DNA of 64,000 nucleotides. Origin: Bacilli bacterium. Its GTDB lineage: Bacteria; Bacillota_I; Bacilli_A; RFN20; CAG-826. The notes below the pieces were generated by a model. That model had not been told where the DNA came from, ran no database searches, and saw nothing but the letters and a program-made list of their open reading frames with translations. The position numbers and the translations under genes are program-made. Positions 16,503 to 26,301 of the stretch are shown in pieces (positions within the stretch are counted from its first letter, which is position 1; each line of letters begins with the position of its first letter). Location of the stretch: assembly GCA_022482735.1 (NCBI GenBank), contig JAKVOO010000001.1, positions 774,837-838,836 on the forward strand. The letters run 5' to 3'.

Positions 16503-17435
16503 ATGAAGAAAACAAAACTTTTGGGATTTATCCCCCTCTGTCTAGGAGCGATTACCCTAGCCAGTTGTAATCAAGGATTTGATCAATCAGCTAAAATTAC
16601 GGTTTATACTCGGGATGTTACCAGCGGAACTCGCGATGGCTTCTTCACCAAAATTAGTTTTAAAGAAGCCATTAAAGATAACACTGTTCTTGTTAACGAT
16701 TATGTGGAAGTCGATGGAAATGGTTCGATGATTAGTTCAATCGTTAACGATAAGTATGGGTATGGATATATCTCCCTATCTTCTTTGGCCGATTCTGATT
16801 TGGTGGGATTAAAATATGCTGGAGTTGTCCCCAGTGAAGCAAATGTAATCAATGGAACCTACAACTTAAGCCGTAATTTCAATTACATCGTTCGCGCTAA
16901 TTTTGATAGTGAAGATAAGGCTGAATTAGTTTCCGCTCTTGTCGCCTATATGAACACCCAAGAAGGCAAGGCCACAATAAAATCACAAGATGGTATTGTC
17001 GACATTAAATCAACCGATCCTAAATGGGATGATATAAAAAGCAGTTTTCCAGTTATTGGCAAAGATAATAGTGGAATCACCATCCATGTTGGTGGGTCAA
17101 CTTCCGCCGAAAAAGTTGCCAAAGCTTTGACTGCTGAATTCTCCAAAAAAGCCGGTAACTTTGTTGCCGAACATAACCATACGGGCAGTGGAGATGCCTA
17201 TAAACGGACTCAAGGTAGCGAAAAGGATGGAGCTAATTACTTAGACATCGGCTTTGCTTCACGGGAATTTGAAGAAAATGAACCGGCGAGTGAAGGAACG
17301 ACCGGTAAAGTTTGTACTGATGCTATCGTTAATGTCGTCAATAAAGCCAATGGATTAATCACTGATATTGATGCCTTGACGGTTCACAAAATATACGACG
17401 GAACCTACACTACGTGGAACCAATTGGTTGCTTAA
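16503..17435 (+). CDS. pstS: Phosphate-binding lipoprotein PstS, apparently circularly permuted
   Basis: 310 residues, signal peptide with lipobox LASC (Cys22). All PstS motifs are present but in rotated order. The segment TSGTRDGF (40-47) with GYGYISLSSL and NGTYNLSRNF, which belongs in the second half of normal PstS, comes first. The normal N-terminal motifs follow: GGSTSAEK (197-204), TGSGDAYKRT, DIGFASR (248-254), DAIVNVVN, and finally YDGTYTTWNQL (298-308). The breakpoint falls between the TxW strand and the strand before SGTR. The first ATG (16488) is rejected because GAGG sits inside that extension. The gene leads pstCAB, so phosphate binding is the expected role. Confidence 0.85.
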   Translation: MKKTKLLGFIPLCLGAITLASCNQGFDQSAKITVYTRDVTSGTRDGFFTKISFKEAIKDNTVLVNDYVEVDGNGSMISSIVNDKYGYGYISLSSLADSDLVGLKYAGVVPSEANVINGTYNLSRNFNYIVRANFDSEDKAELVSALVAYMNTQEGKATIKSQDGIVDIKSTDPKWDDIKSSFPVIGKDNSGITIHVGGSTSAEKVAKALTAEFSKKAGNFVAEHNHTGSGDAYKRTQGSEKDGANYLDIGFASREFEENEPASEGTTGKVCTDAIVNVVNKANGLITDIDALTVHKIYDGTYTTWNQLVA

Positions 17436-17452
17436 TTCATAAGGTCTAATTA

Positions 17453-18409
17453 ATGAATCAAGCCTCTGATCAAACGCTTTTGAGCCGAAATATGAAACGA
17501 AAAGCCTGGGGAGATAAAATATCTCGCTGGCTTTTTCTCATCTTTGCGCTCTTATCGTCTTCAATAATTGTGGTGATTGTTATCTTTATTTTTTATAAGG
17601 GCATAACTCCATTTTTGACCACCTATACCATTGAAGGAAATAATTATCATGTCTCCTTATTTAATTTTATTTTTGGTTTGACTTGGTTTGAGCCTCCCAT
17701 CAGTTATGGTGTTGGATTTGCTGTTATTGATACGCTGTATATCGTATTGCTGGCTCTTATTATTGCCGTTCCTATCAGTGTTTTAACCGCTCTTTTTATC
17801 GCTCGAATTGCTCATCCCAAATTAGGGAGCATCGTCAACTATGTTGTTGAACTTTTAGCGAGTATTCCTTCTGTTATATTTGGACTATTTGGCATGGGAT
17901 TTATCGCTCCAATCGTGCGCGACTTTGCAATGGCATTTGGTCAACAAACGGCCGGCGGATTGTCAATTTTAACAACTGTTATTGTGCTATCAATGATGAT
18001 TATGCCGACGATTACTATGTTTGCTATTACAGCAATCAAATCCGTTAACCCGACTTTAATTGCCGGCTCATTAGCTTTGGGCGCCTCGCTGACGCAAACT
18101 AACTTTAAAGTTGTGCTTAAAGCCGCGCGCTCTGGTATCTTCGCGGGAATTGTCTTAGGAACGGGCCGAGCCCTTGGGGAGGCCACCGCCGTTTCCATGG
18201 TGATTGGCAATGCGGGTAGTGGTCCTACCTTCGGTTTATTTGATCGTTCGCGAACACTGACTTCGACCATGTTACTAGGGTTTAATGAAACCGTCGGTGT
18301 CGACTATGATATTCGCTTTTCGGTAGGAATAATTCTGATTGCCTTAATTCTATTTAGTAACTTACTACTTAATTATTTAAAGAAAAAATTAGGAGATAAT
18401 ATCCTATGA
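17453..18409 (+). CDS. pstC: Phosphate ABC transporter permease PstC
   Basis: 318 residues with six likely membrane helices. The binding-protein-dependent permease loop is visible around ALGASLTQTNFKVVLKAA, with GIVLGTGRALGEATAVSMVIGN typical of PstC. It forms the channel with PstA. The last four bases overlap the pstA start. Confidence 0.92.
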   Translation: MNQASDQTLLSRNMKRKAWGDKISRWLFLIFALLSSSIIVVIVIFIFYKGITPFLTTYTIEGNNYHVSLFNFIFGLTWFEPPISYGVGFAVIDTLYIVLLALIIAVPISVLTALFIARIAHPKLGSIVNYVVELLASIPSVIFGLFGMGFIAPIVRDFAMAFGQQTAGGLSILTTVIVLSMMIMPTITMFAITAIKSVNPTLIAGSLALGASLTQTNFKVVLKAARSGIFAGIVLGTGRALGEATAVSMVIGNAGSGPTFGLFDRSRTLTSTMLLGFNETVGVDYDIRFSVGIILIALILFSNLLLNYLKKKLGDNIL

Positions 18410-19626
18410 TTGAGCAGAATTTTAAAAAAAGAAAGCGTAAAGATGGGCTTTTGAACACTATAACTTATATTTTTGCTTCTTTTGGTCTAATTATTTTAGT
18501 TTCAATTATTGCTTTCGTCCTTGCTCGAGGCACTTCCACATTGTCTTGGGACTTTATAACCGGAAACTATGCGGAGCAGGTCACCAATGCCTATTTGGTT
18601 GATCCTCCCAACTTCAAAGATTATGTTAATCCGCAAATTGAAGGAACGTATTTTTCCTCAAAATGGGGTGTGGCCTTAAAGGACGGAAAAACGCGGAGCA
18701 AAGAAAGTGTTGTTTATATTGAATACGTTGATGAAGATTCACCTTTAAATAACTTAAATGAAATGAATTCCAGCGAATATGTTCATCTATCGACTGGTGA
18801 ATATATAACCAAATTAATGATGGAAGACATTGATGGTAATCTCTTAATTGTCTTAGGCAAGGATGGAGCCGAAACAATGGCTTTAAGTTTAGACATAGGA
18901 ATTTCCATTACTGATCTCGTTTATAAGGTGCCCGGCGAAGGAATTCGTGGTTCGCTGATATCAACTTTTTATTTAATTGTATTTAGTTTGCTTTTTGCTC
19001 TTCCGTTAGGTATTGCGGCAGCAATTTACTTATATGAATATGCTCCCAAAAGTCGGGCCAACCACATTATGAGTACGATGATTGAGATGAGTTCAGGGAT
19101 TCCTTCAATTATTTTTGGACTAGCTGGGGCGATTATTTTTATTCCTTTAATGAATAAAATTATCAACTCTGATGGTGGCTCCATTATGAGCGGAGCCTTG
19201 ACGATGACAATCATTTTGCTTCCGGTTATCATTAAATCAACCGAGGAAAGTTTAAAAACAATTCCGGATGATTATCGTTTGGGCTCGCTCGCTTTAGGGG
19301 CATCGAAAACGCAAACTATCTTTAAAGTTGTAATTCCAAATGCCATCCCCGGAATTCTAACCGCCACCTTACTTTCCATCGGAAGAATTATCGGTGAAAG
19401 TGCGGCTTTGATATATGCCATTGGTGCATCAATTAAGGACAACATTGCCCTAAACGAACGCTCCGCCACCCTCGCCGTTCATATTTGGACTGTATTAAAA
19501 GGCGAAACTCCAAATGTCGAAGTAGCCAGCGCTATCTCTATCATCATTTTGGTAGTAGTATTAATTCTTTCTATTACGATAAAACTCGTTTCTAAAAAAT
19601 TCATATCTAGGGAGAAAGTTAAATGA
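18406..19626 (+). CDS. pstA: Phosphate permease PstA with a large extracytoplasmic insertion
   Basis: 406 residues, over 100 longer than usual. After the first helix (about 22-40) comes a hydrophilic stretch, residues about 44-182. In ordinary PstA this outer loop is only a few tens of residues. The rest is typical: the permease loop [22 protein letters not shown] and [17 protein letters not shown]. The insertion should face outside, next to the binding protein. It overlaps pstC and pstB by 4 nt each. Confidence 0.9.
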   Translation: MIEQNFKKRKRKDGLLNTITYIFASFGLIILVSIIAFVLARGTSTLSWDFITGNYAEQVTNAYLVDPPNFKDYVNPQIEGTYFSSKWGVALKDGKTRSKESVVYIEYVDEDSPLNNLNEMNSSEYVHLSTGEYITKLMMEDIDGNLLIVLGKDGAETMALSLDIGISITDLVYKVPGEGIRGSLISTFYLIVFSLLFALPLGIAAAIYLYEYAPKSRANHIMSTMIEMSSGIPSIIFGLAGAIIFIPLMNKIINSDGGSIMSGALTMTIILLPVIIKSTEESLKTIPDDYRLGSLALGASKTQTIFKVVIPNAIPGILTATLLSIGRIIGESAALIYAIGASIKDNIALNERSATLAVHIWTVLKGETPNVEVASAISIIILVVVLILSITIKLVSKKFISREKVK

Positions 19627-20390
19627 GCATTAGTGTTTCATCCGATATCATTTTTCAAATCAGAAACTTAAGTGTTTCTTATGGGAGTAAAAATGTAATT
19701 AAGAGTGCTGATATGGACATCTATCGGCATCAGGTTGTAGCCTTTATCGGCCCTAGTGGTTGTGGAAAATCCACTTTTCTACGCTGTCTCAATCGAATGA
19801 ATGATCTTATTGCCGATTCGAAAGTTGAAGGAAGTATCACTTATAATGGAATGGAAATAAACAATCTTTTACCGATGAGTTTACGAACCAAGGTTGGAAT
19901 GGTTTTTCAAGTTCCCAATCCTTTTCCAATGTCAATTTTTGATAATGTGGCCTATGGACCTCGGTGCCAAGGGATAAAAAATCGCCTTGAGCTGAATAAA
20001 ATTGTTGCCGAAGCATTAAAGAAAGCCGCTTTATATGACGAGGTTAAGGAACGTTTAAATGAAAGTGCCCTTTCTTTGTCCGGCGGACAAAAGCAACGTC
20101 TTTGCATTGCCCGAGCAATTGCTATGGAACCCGAGGTTATTCTTATGGATGAACCGACTAGTGCTCTTGATCCAATTGCCACTCAAAAAATTGAAGATCT
20201 TATTGGTGAGTTAAAAAAAGAATATACGATTGTAATTGTCACGCATAACATGGGGCAAGCTTCTCGTATTAGCGACTATACAGCTTTTTTCCTTTTGGGT
20301 GAAGTCATCGAATATGATCGGACCGAAGTTTTATTTAAGAGCCCGAAAAACCCAAAAACGGAAGCCTATATAACTGGACGATTTGGATGA
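19623..20390 (+). CDS. pstB: Phosphate ABC transporter ATPase PstB
   Basis: 255 residues. Walker [10 protein letters not shown] (about 43-51), Q-loop [19 protein letters not shown] typical of PstB, signature LSGGQKQR and Walker [14 protein letters not shown] are all present. It powers phosphate uptake. It overlaps pstA by 4 nt and ends in TGA. Confidence 0.95.
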   Translation: MSISVSSDIIFQIRNLSVSYGSKNVIKSADMDIYRHQVVAFIGPSGCGKSTFLRCLNRMNDLIADSKVEGSITYNGMEINNLLPMSLRTKVGMVFQVPNPFPMSIFDNVAYGPRCQGIKNRLELNKIVAEALKKAALYDEVKERLNESALSLSGGQKQRLCIARAIAMEPEVILMDEPTSALDPIATQKIEDLIGELKKEYTIVIVTHNMGQASRISDYTAFFLLGEVIEYDRTEVLFKSPKNPKTEAYITGRFG

Positions 20391-20407
20391 TAATTAGGAG
20401 GCATAAT

Positions 20408-21052
20408 ATGCGCATCGATGAAGAATTAAAAGAGTTGAATCAGTTACTGTACCAGATGGCTTCGCTTGTTGAAAGCAACATTCATCGCGCCATCGACATT
20501 TTTACCCACCCCGAAGACGATGATGAGAAATATGTTGTCAATGATGACTTGGTCGACCATTATGAGCGCTTGATTGAAGAAAAGTGTCTTGACATTATGG
20601 TCCGTGAAAAACTATATGCTAGCGATTTGAAAATCGTTACCGGCATTTTAAAAATGTCGAGTGATTTGGAGCGGATTGGTGACCATGCGGAAGATATTAT
20701 GGAGTATAATCAAAAGTTAAGGGGGTTAGGTCATGGTAGAATGGAGTTAATAAATCATATTGCTGAAATTGCCATTGCCATGGTTGATGATTCTGTAAGC
20801 AGTTTTATAAAGGAAGATAGCGACTTAGCTCGGGAAGTAATTGCCCGAGATGATGAAGTTGATAAATTATATGAAGATGCCCAAAAGGAAATAATTACTA
20901 AACTCCAAAATCAAGAATTAGAGCCTGCTTTTGCAATTAATTCTACTTTTATTCTTAAGTATTTAGAGCGCATTGCCGATCACTCAGTCAACATCGCCGA
21001 ATGGGCAAATTACATCAAGAGTGGATACTATAAAGACACCCAAATATTTTAA
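20408..21052 (+). CDS. phoU: Phosphate system accessory protein PhoU
   Basis: 214 residues, all-alpha with the two PhoU repeats (DLERIGDHAEDI and YLERIADHSVNIAEW). PhoU links PstB activity to PhoR signalling. The ATG at 20408 is chosen for the AGGAGG seven bases upstream, giving a short gap after pstB. Confidence 0.93.
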   Translation: MRIDEELKELNQLLYQMASLVESNIHRAIDIFTHPEDDDEKYVVNDDLVDHYERLIEEKCLDIMVREKLYASDLKIVTGILKMSSDLERIGDHAEDIMEYNQKLRGLGHGRMELINHIAEIAIAMVDDSVSSFIKEDSDLAREVIARDDEVDKLYEDAQKEIITKLQNQELEPAFAINSTFILKYLERIADHSVNIAEWANYIKSGYYKDTQIF

Positions 21053-21063
21053 AGGAGCTACTG

Positions 21064-21735
21064 ATGGAAAATTTAATTTACATTTTGGAAGATGATCAAG
21101 ATATAGCGCATTTGCTAGAAATTGTTTTAAGAAAACAAAACTATCAAGTCGAACACTTTGAAACGGGCGAAGATTTGCTCCAAGCACTAGAAAAACAAGT
21201 GCCTCAACTGATGCTACTAGATATTATGCTTCCGGGCATCAGCGGGATTGATGTCCTTAAAAAAATCCGTTCCAATAGTCACTACGACGATATATCGATT
21301 ATTATGGTCACCGCTAAAAACTTATTGAGCGACAAGATTGAAGGTCTCGATTTGGGAGCTGACGACTATATTTCAAAACCATTCGATATCATGGAATTAG
21401 TAAGTCGCGTCAATGCTCGATTTCGGCGATTGCATCAAGTAAGCGCTATTGATTATGGCCCATTGAGTATCAACATCGACCACCGCTTAGTAAAACTTAA
21501 TAATCAAGAGGTGGTTTTGACTAACAAGGAATTTGATATTCTTTTGCTGCTAGTCGAAGCCAAAGGAAAAGTCGTTTCGCGAAAAGAAATATTGAAGGAT
21601 ATTTGGAAATCCGATGCCGCTTTAGAAACGCGCACTATCGATATGCATGTGCAATCATTAAGAAAGAAACTATCCGATCGCGAAGGCAAACTTATTACCA
21701 CCGTCTTTGGAGTTGGATATAAAATAGTAATATGA
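21064..21735 (+). CDS. PhoB/PhoP-type response regulator
   Basis: 223 residues. Receiver domain with acidic pocket EDD (9-11), phospho-acceptor D53 (LLDIMLPG) and the Lys of SKPFD. A winged-helix OmpR/PhoB DNA-binding domain follows from about residue 128. Its place after phoU and before the kinase, and the repeats upstream of pstS, suggest that it activates this operon. Confidence 0.92.
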   Translation: MENLIYILEDDQDIAHLLEIVLRKQNYQVEHFETGEDLLQALEKQVPQLMLLDIMLPGISGIDVLKKIRSNSHYDDISIIMVTAKNLLSDKIEGLDLGADDYISKPFDIMELVSRVNARFRRLHQVSAIDYGPLSINIDHRLVKLNNQEVVLTNKEFDILLLLVEAKGKVVSRKEILKDIWKSDAALETRTIDMHVQSLRKKLSDREGKLITTVFGVGYKIVI

Positions 21736-23369
21736 AAAATCGTGAGGTTGATAGAAAAAGTTTTTTCCTCTTTACTTTTATCGGCCTTTTAATCGCGTCT
21801 TTGGCGAGCATCTTTACTAATGCTTTAATCAATAATAACGAAAAGAGTAAATTCAAAGAAACCGCCCAAGAAATCTACCAAATGACCGATGTCATGGCTT
21901 TCAGTGATCTGTTGAATATTTATGGTGATAAATATCAAATCGCTCTTTTAGATGTCAATTTTTCCATTATTGATGGTAATATTACAACTGCTTTTTCCGG
22001 AACAGAAGTATATTTCGCGCGTTTAGGGACTACTAAGGAAACAATTATTAATTTTAATCGTTCTTTAGAAATATCTTTTCGTAGCAATAATCAATATCTA
22101 TATATCAAAGATATAGTTCCCTGCTTTTATCCTCCGGTCATATCCCTTTGGATTGTTCTTGTTGTTGGAGATATTGGGCTTGGATTTCTACTGCTTTTAA
22201 TTTCGAACCAGCAACAAAAGAAAATTCTTTCTCCAATTATTGACGGCATAAATGATCTTGCCCACAAGGCCAACATGCCCGGAAATAATGATCCGCTTTT
22301 AACCATTGCCGATTTAAATATCGCCACTGAAAATCGAGAATTAGCTCTGCACTCAGAACAGGACAAAGTCGAATTAATTTTAAACAGCATGAGTCAAGGA
22401 ATTATCGTTTTAAACAGTGGAGCGACAGTCGTAATGATAAATAAGAGTGCGGCGCATGTTTTTCACTGTAAAGAAGAGGAAGCAATTGGACGCCACTTAA
22501 GTTTTCTTTTTGCCTCTTATAAAATTACTAATGCCGTAGAAAATGCGCTTAAAAATGCCCAATCATCTATTTTGCGACTCCCCATTGATTCGCGCATTTA
22601 CCTTACTGCAATCACTCCGATCCAAAGTAACGAAGCAACGATTGTCCCTATTCGCGACGGAGCGGTAATAACGCTTCTTGATATCAGTGAATCGGCTAAT
22701 GCAGAAAATATGAAACAGCTATTTTTCACCAATGCTTCCCATGAACTTAAATCACCTTTGACCACAATTATTGGATACCAACAGATGCTCATTGAAGGAA
22801 TGCTAACTTCAAAAGAAGAAAAGCAAGATGCACTTTCTCGCTCATTGCGCGAGGCTTTGCGAATGAAAACCATCATCACCGAAATGCTGGAATTGGCGCA
22901 AATTGAAAGTCAAAGTGAGATTGTTGACGCCAAATCAATTGATCTTGATCGGGTCATTACCGATTTGCTGTCATCAATGGAAAAAGATATTAAAGACCGT
23001 GATATAAAAGTAACCACTGATCTTAAAAATTTACTCGTATATATGAAGGCGGAACACGCACAAGAACTGGTTCATAATTTAATTGAAAATGCCGTTAAAT
23101 ACAACCGTCCTCATGGGCATATTTATATCGCCACCGATGGTGAAAATAGAACTCTCATTGTCCAAGACAATGGAATTGGCATCGCTAAAGAACATCAGGC
23201 GCGTGTTTTTGAGCGCTTCTATCGAGTTGATAAGGGAAGAAGCAAAGAAGAAGGTGGAACTGGACTCGGCCTTGCTATCGTCAAACACGTAGCGATGCTA
23301 TATGGTGCTAAAATAACTTTAAAAAGTGAAGAAAGTGTCGGCTCAACCTTCATAATTACCTTTAAGTAA
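21732..23369 (+). CDS. phoR: PhoR-type sensor histidine kinase
   Basis: 545 residues. It has two membrane helices (about 11-30 and 136-158) around an extracytoplasmic segment, a PAS domain (about 213-320), HisKA with H337 (NASHELKSPL), and HATPase with NLIENAVKYN, DNGIGI and GGTGLGLAIV. It phosphorylates the response regulator whose gene it overlaps by 4 nt. The operon ends with a hairpin at 23390-23432. Confidence 0.92.
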   Translation: MKNREVDRKSFFLFTFIGLLIASLASIFTNALINNNEKSKFKETAQEIYQMTDVMAFSDLLNIYGDKYQIALLDVNFSIIDGNITTAFSGTEVYFARLGTTKETIINFNRSLEISFRSNNQYLYIKDIVPCFYPPVISLWIVLVVGDIGLGFLLLLISNQQQKKILSPIIDGINDLAHKANMPGNNDPLLTIADLNIATENRELALHSEQDKVELILNSMSQGIIVLNSGATVVMINKSAAHVFHCKEEEAIGRHLSFLFASYKITNAVENALKNAQSSILRLPIDSRIYLTAITPIQSNEATIVPIRDGAVITLLDISESANAENMKQLFFTNASHELKSPLTTIIGYQQMLIEGMLTSKEEKQDALSRSLREALRMKTIITEMLELAQIESQSEIVDAKSIDLDRVITDLLSSMEKDIKDRDIKVTTDLKNLLVYMKAEHAQELVHNLIENAVKYNRPHGHIYIATDGENRTLIVQDNGIGIAKEHQARVFERFYRVDKGRSKEEGGTGLGLAIVKHVAMLYGAKITLKSEESVGSTFIITFK

Positions 23370-23389
23370 TATCTATTAAATGATTAAAA

Positions 23390-23432
23390 AAGTCATATTT
23401 GAACTTTGGAGCTCGAATATGACTTTTTATTT
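23390..23432. terminator. Bidirectional terminator between phoR and the nucleoside kinase
   Basis: AGTCATATT and AATATGACT pair around a 15-base loop, with an A-run before and a T-run after. It can end transcription of the convergent pst operon and kinase gene. Confidence 0.8.
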
Positions 23433-23451
23433 ATTACCTTTAAAACGACAT

Positions 23452-24066
23452 TTACTTGCTTTCGTTATAAGCTCGTTCAATCTCTTTAATTACTCGAGCA
23501 AATTCCTTGGGCTCATTAACATCCCCTAGTTCTAACCAGAGAATTTTTTTGGCCGGAACACGATAATTATCGTAAATACGCTTTAATACCTTGTAATAGT
23601 TATTGTAGTGAAAATTTAGATAATCTTCCTGACCTTTTTCAATCACTCGTGACCGCTTGCGAACATTGGCAAATAAAGCTTCATTAGAACGAACTAAGAC
23701 CACCTGTAAATCTAAGTCGGGAATGCGCTTTAAATGTTCATCGGCAATTGCATAGGTGAGTGCTACTTCTGTAGCATTCATATATCCTTCTAAACGCAAA
23801 AGTTCCGTGAAAACCAAATTTGAATAAACTGTTGAATCACAAACAAGATTATTTTCATCTTTTAAACGCCACATCGATAAAAATAGAGCACTATAGAAGG
23901 CATTTTGCGATAGCATGGCGAATGTTGCTTTATCCGCATAAAAATATGGTAGATATTCATTCTTCTCTACCGGCTCTTCCATCAATGGACAACCATAATA
24001 CTCCGCCATCATTCGACTCAAAGTCGACTTTCCGGCTCCAATCGGCCCGATAATTCCTATTCTCAT
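23452..24066 (-). CDS. Deoxynucleoside kinase
   Basis: 204 residues of the dNK/dGK-dCK family in nucleoside salvage. P-loop GPIGAGKS (7-14), the CDSTVYSN segment in the place of the DRS motif, and the C-terminal Arg-rich lid KRSRVIEKG. The ATG overlaps the stop of the unknown upstream gene (ATGA). Adenosine, guanosine or cytidine preference cannot be told. Confidence 0.85.
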   Translation of the reverse strand: MRIGIIGPIGAGKSTLSRMMAEYYGCPLMEEPVEKNEYLPYFYADKATFAMLSQNAFYSALFLSMWRLKDENNLVCDSTVYSNLVFTELLRLEGYMNATEVALTYAIADEHLKRIPDLDLQVVLVRSNEALFANVRKRSRVIEKGQEDYLNFHYNNYYKVLKRIYDNYRVPAKKILWLELGDVNEPKEFARVIKEIERAYNESK

Positions 24067-24656
24067 AAATGCTCTCCTTTAAATTCTTTTTCAATAAACG
24101 TTCTTATTGTATCTAATTTTTGCATCTGTAACCAAACAATATCGCTTTCAGCATATCCAAAGTTGGTAATTATACTAACCGCCGCCGTGCGATAATACTC
24201 ACGCATCAAATCAAGATTACTCAGAAATCGCTGATTTTGACAGGTGGAAAAGTTTTCCATCCGAAAAAAATCACCACCATTTGAATCAACAAATATAAAC
24301 TTTTCCTTGGTGCCTTTGTTCCAGTCTTGCTCACATTTTTTTAATAGTAAAAGACTATCTTGATTTGATAAAAAGCCAAAGTTTCGGAGTATTTCCGCTA
24401 AAATGGCCACTTCTAAAAGACTGCGCCGATAAAAAAGAGTGGCTTTTTTCTTTTCTTCGCTAACTAAAAAATACCGCCACCCATATTCATCCAATAAAAA
24501 CGGTAAAGCGAAAGTCTCGGGAAACGAAAAAAAAGGCAGAAGATAATCATTCACTTTTTGGCGACGCAAAACATTGCTATCGACATTTTTAAGTTTAAGA
24601 TTATCAAACTCTTCTTTTAGCGTCTTAAAATTAAGCGAAACAAACATCATTCCCAT
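24063..24656 (-). CDS. Protein of unknown function coupled to the nucleoside kinase
   Basis: About 197 residues, rich in Phe, Leu and charged residues, mostly predicted helical, without signal peptide or clear membrane segment. I recognise no motif. Its stop overlaps the kinase start by 4 nt, so the two are co-translated. Two ATG codons near the 5' end leave the start uncertain by three codons. Confidence 0.55.
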   Translation of the reverse strand: MGMMFVSLNFKTLKEEFDNLKLKNVDSNVLRRQKVNDYLLPFFSFPETFALPFLLDEYGWRYFLVSEEKKKATLFYRRSLLEVAILAEILRNFGFLSNQDSLLLLKKCEQDWNKGTKEKFIFVDSNGGDFFRMENFSTCQNQRFLSNLDLMREYYRTAAVSIITNFGYAESDIVWLQMQKLDTIRTFIEKEFKGEHL

Positions 24657-24739
24657 ATTGTTTGATACCTACTTTTTTATTATAGGTCATTAACGAATAT
24701 GGGCCAAAAGAATACACCATAAGCGATTTTTATTTACAA

Positions 24740-25378
24740 CTACTTGTTATCTACTAGTGAAAATTCGTTTTCTAAAAGGGCTTCATTATAAAACTCTTGC
24801 AAAAGTAAATGGCGCCGTTGCGCCTCTTTTTTTCCTTCTTCGGTATTGAATAAAGGCAATAATTTAAAAAGTTTATCCGTAAAGTGTTTTAGGGTCGCCT
24901 CTTCACTTCCGCGATTGATAAATAGCGGGCGATTTTGCAAGGCACCATAACTAAAAGCTCGCGCAATGCCGATGGCACCTATGGCCTCTAACCGATCCGC
25001 ATCCTGAACGATTTGACCTTCGATGGTTTCTTCTTTGGCCCCTTGCTTATAGGCTGTATAGGATAAATTAGCTATAATAGCTTCAATTAATTTGCAATCC
25101 GTTTGGGTGAAAACGGCCAGGGAAGAAATAAAGTCTATTACTGTTTGATGGTTTTCCTTTAAAGAAGAAATTATTTTTCGATCTTCAACATCGTGAAGAA
25201 GTGAACTGGCAATTATAATCTTAATTTGGGCTTTGGGATAAAAACTTGCCAAATGCAAAGCACTACCTAGCACTCGATTAGCGTGCTCTAAATCATGCCC
25301 ACTGGCGTGATTTGGGACCTCGCGCAATAAATAATTATTAATTTCTGTTACTAAAGATTGTTCTTTTTCGTTAAGCAT
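24740..25378 (-). CDS. HD-domain phosphohydrolase
   Basis: 212 residues. The metal-binding set is clear: GHDLEH (27-32), LLHDVED with HD at 62-63, and QDADRLEAIGAIGIARAF. The pattern matches the YedJ/YpgQ type of HD phosphohydrolases, probably acting on nucleotides. GAGGG precedes the ATG. Confidence 0.85.
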   Translation of the reverse strand: MLNEKEQSLVTEINNYLLREVPNHASGHDLEHANRVLGSALHLASFYPKAQIKIIIASSLLHDVEDRKIISSLKENHQTVIDFISSLAVFTQTDCKLIEAIIANLSYTAYKQGAKEETIEGQIVQDADRLEAIGAIGIARAFSYGALQNRPLFINRGSEEATLKHFTDKLFKLLPLFNTEEGKKEAQRRHLLLQEFYNEALLENEFSLVDNK

Positions 25379-25493
25379 ATTTTGACCCTCAAATATATTC
25401 TCGCAATAATCGAGTAAAAAACAAGAAGTATTATTATCCTGATTTACTGGTCAGCTATAGATTTTTCTTATAATTTTCCCTATGTATTAAAAT

Positions 25494-25517
25494 AAAAAGC
25501 CGCTTGGTAAGCGGCTT
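25494..25517 (-). terminator. Terminator of the amino-acid ABC importer operon
   Basis: On the minus strand, AAGCCGCTT-acc-AAGCGGCTT then a U-rich run, just after the ATPase stop. Confidence 0.85.
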
Positions 25518-25530
25518 CTAAAAATAACAA

Positions 25531-26301
25531 TTACAACATCGCTTTCAAAAACCGAATTGTGCGTTCATTGCACGGGTGATCAAATAGTTCATCCGGAGTA
25601 TTAGATTCAACAATCATTCCATCATCCATAAAAATCACTTCATCGCTCACTTCGCGGGCAAACTTCATTTCATGAGTAACAATAATCATCGTAATTCCGG
25701 TTTCTACTAGGCTTTTGATGACTTCCAATACCTCTTTAACCATCTCTGGATCAAGCGCACTCGTAGGCTCATCAAAGAGAATAACCTTTTGATCAAGGGC
25801 CAAAGCCCGCGCTATTGCCACCCGTTGCTTTTGGCCACCTGATAGTTTAATTGGATACTCGTTAGCCTTGTCAGCGACTCCAACCCGTTTTAAAAGAGCC
25901 AAGGCTAAATCATCTGCTTCTTTCTCACTTTTATGCTCAAGATGCATCGGTGCCATAGCAACATTATCTATTATGGTCTTATTATTAAATAAGTTAAAAT
26001 TTTGAAAAACCATGCCGATAGACTGACGGGCTTCGTCCAACTGTTTTTCACTGATAAGAACTGCTGGTCTTCCTTTTTCGTTAGTAGAGAATAACGACTG
26101 CCCCATGTAAGTAATTGTTCCCGCGGTTGGAGTTTCTAAAAGATTAAGGCATCTTAAAAAAGTTGACTTGCCACTTCCTGAAGGACCGATTATGGCATAA
26201 ACTTTTCCTTGTTTAAACTCATAATTGATACCTTTTAAAACTTGAAGTTGTCCAAAATCCTTATGCAAATTATCAACCGAGAATAAATTATCGTAAGGCA
26301 T
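25531..26301 (-). CDS. Polar amino-acid ABC transporter ATPase
   Basis: 256 residues of the GlnQ/ArtP type. Walker [10 protein letters not shown], signature LSGGQKQR, Walker [14 protein letters not shown]. Overlaps the permease gene by 14 nt. Third gene of the T-box-controlled unit. Confidence 0.92.
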   Translation of the reverse strand: MPYDNLFSVDNLHKDFGQLQVLKGINYEFKQGKVYAIIGPSGSGKSTFLRCLNLLETPTAGTITYMGQSLFSTNEKGRPAVLISEKQLDEARQSIGMVFQNFNLFNNKTIIDNVAMAPMHLEHKSEKEADDLALALLKRVGVADKANEYPIKLSGGQKQRVAIARALALDQKVILFDEPTSALDPEMVKEVLEVIKSLVETGITMIIVTHEMKFAREVSDEVIFMDDGMIVESNTPDELFDHPCNERTIRFLKAML

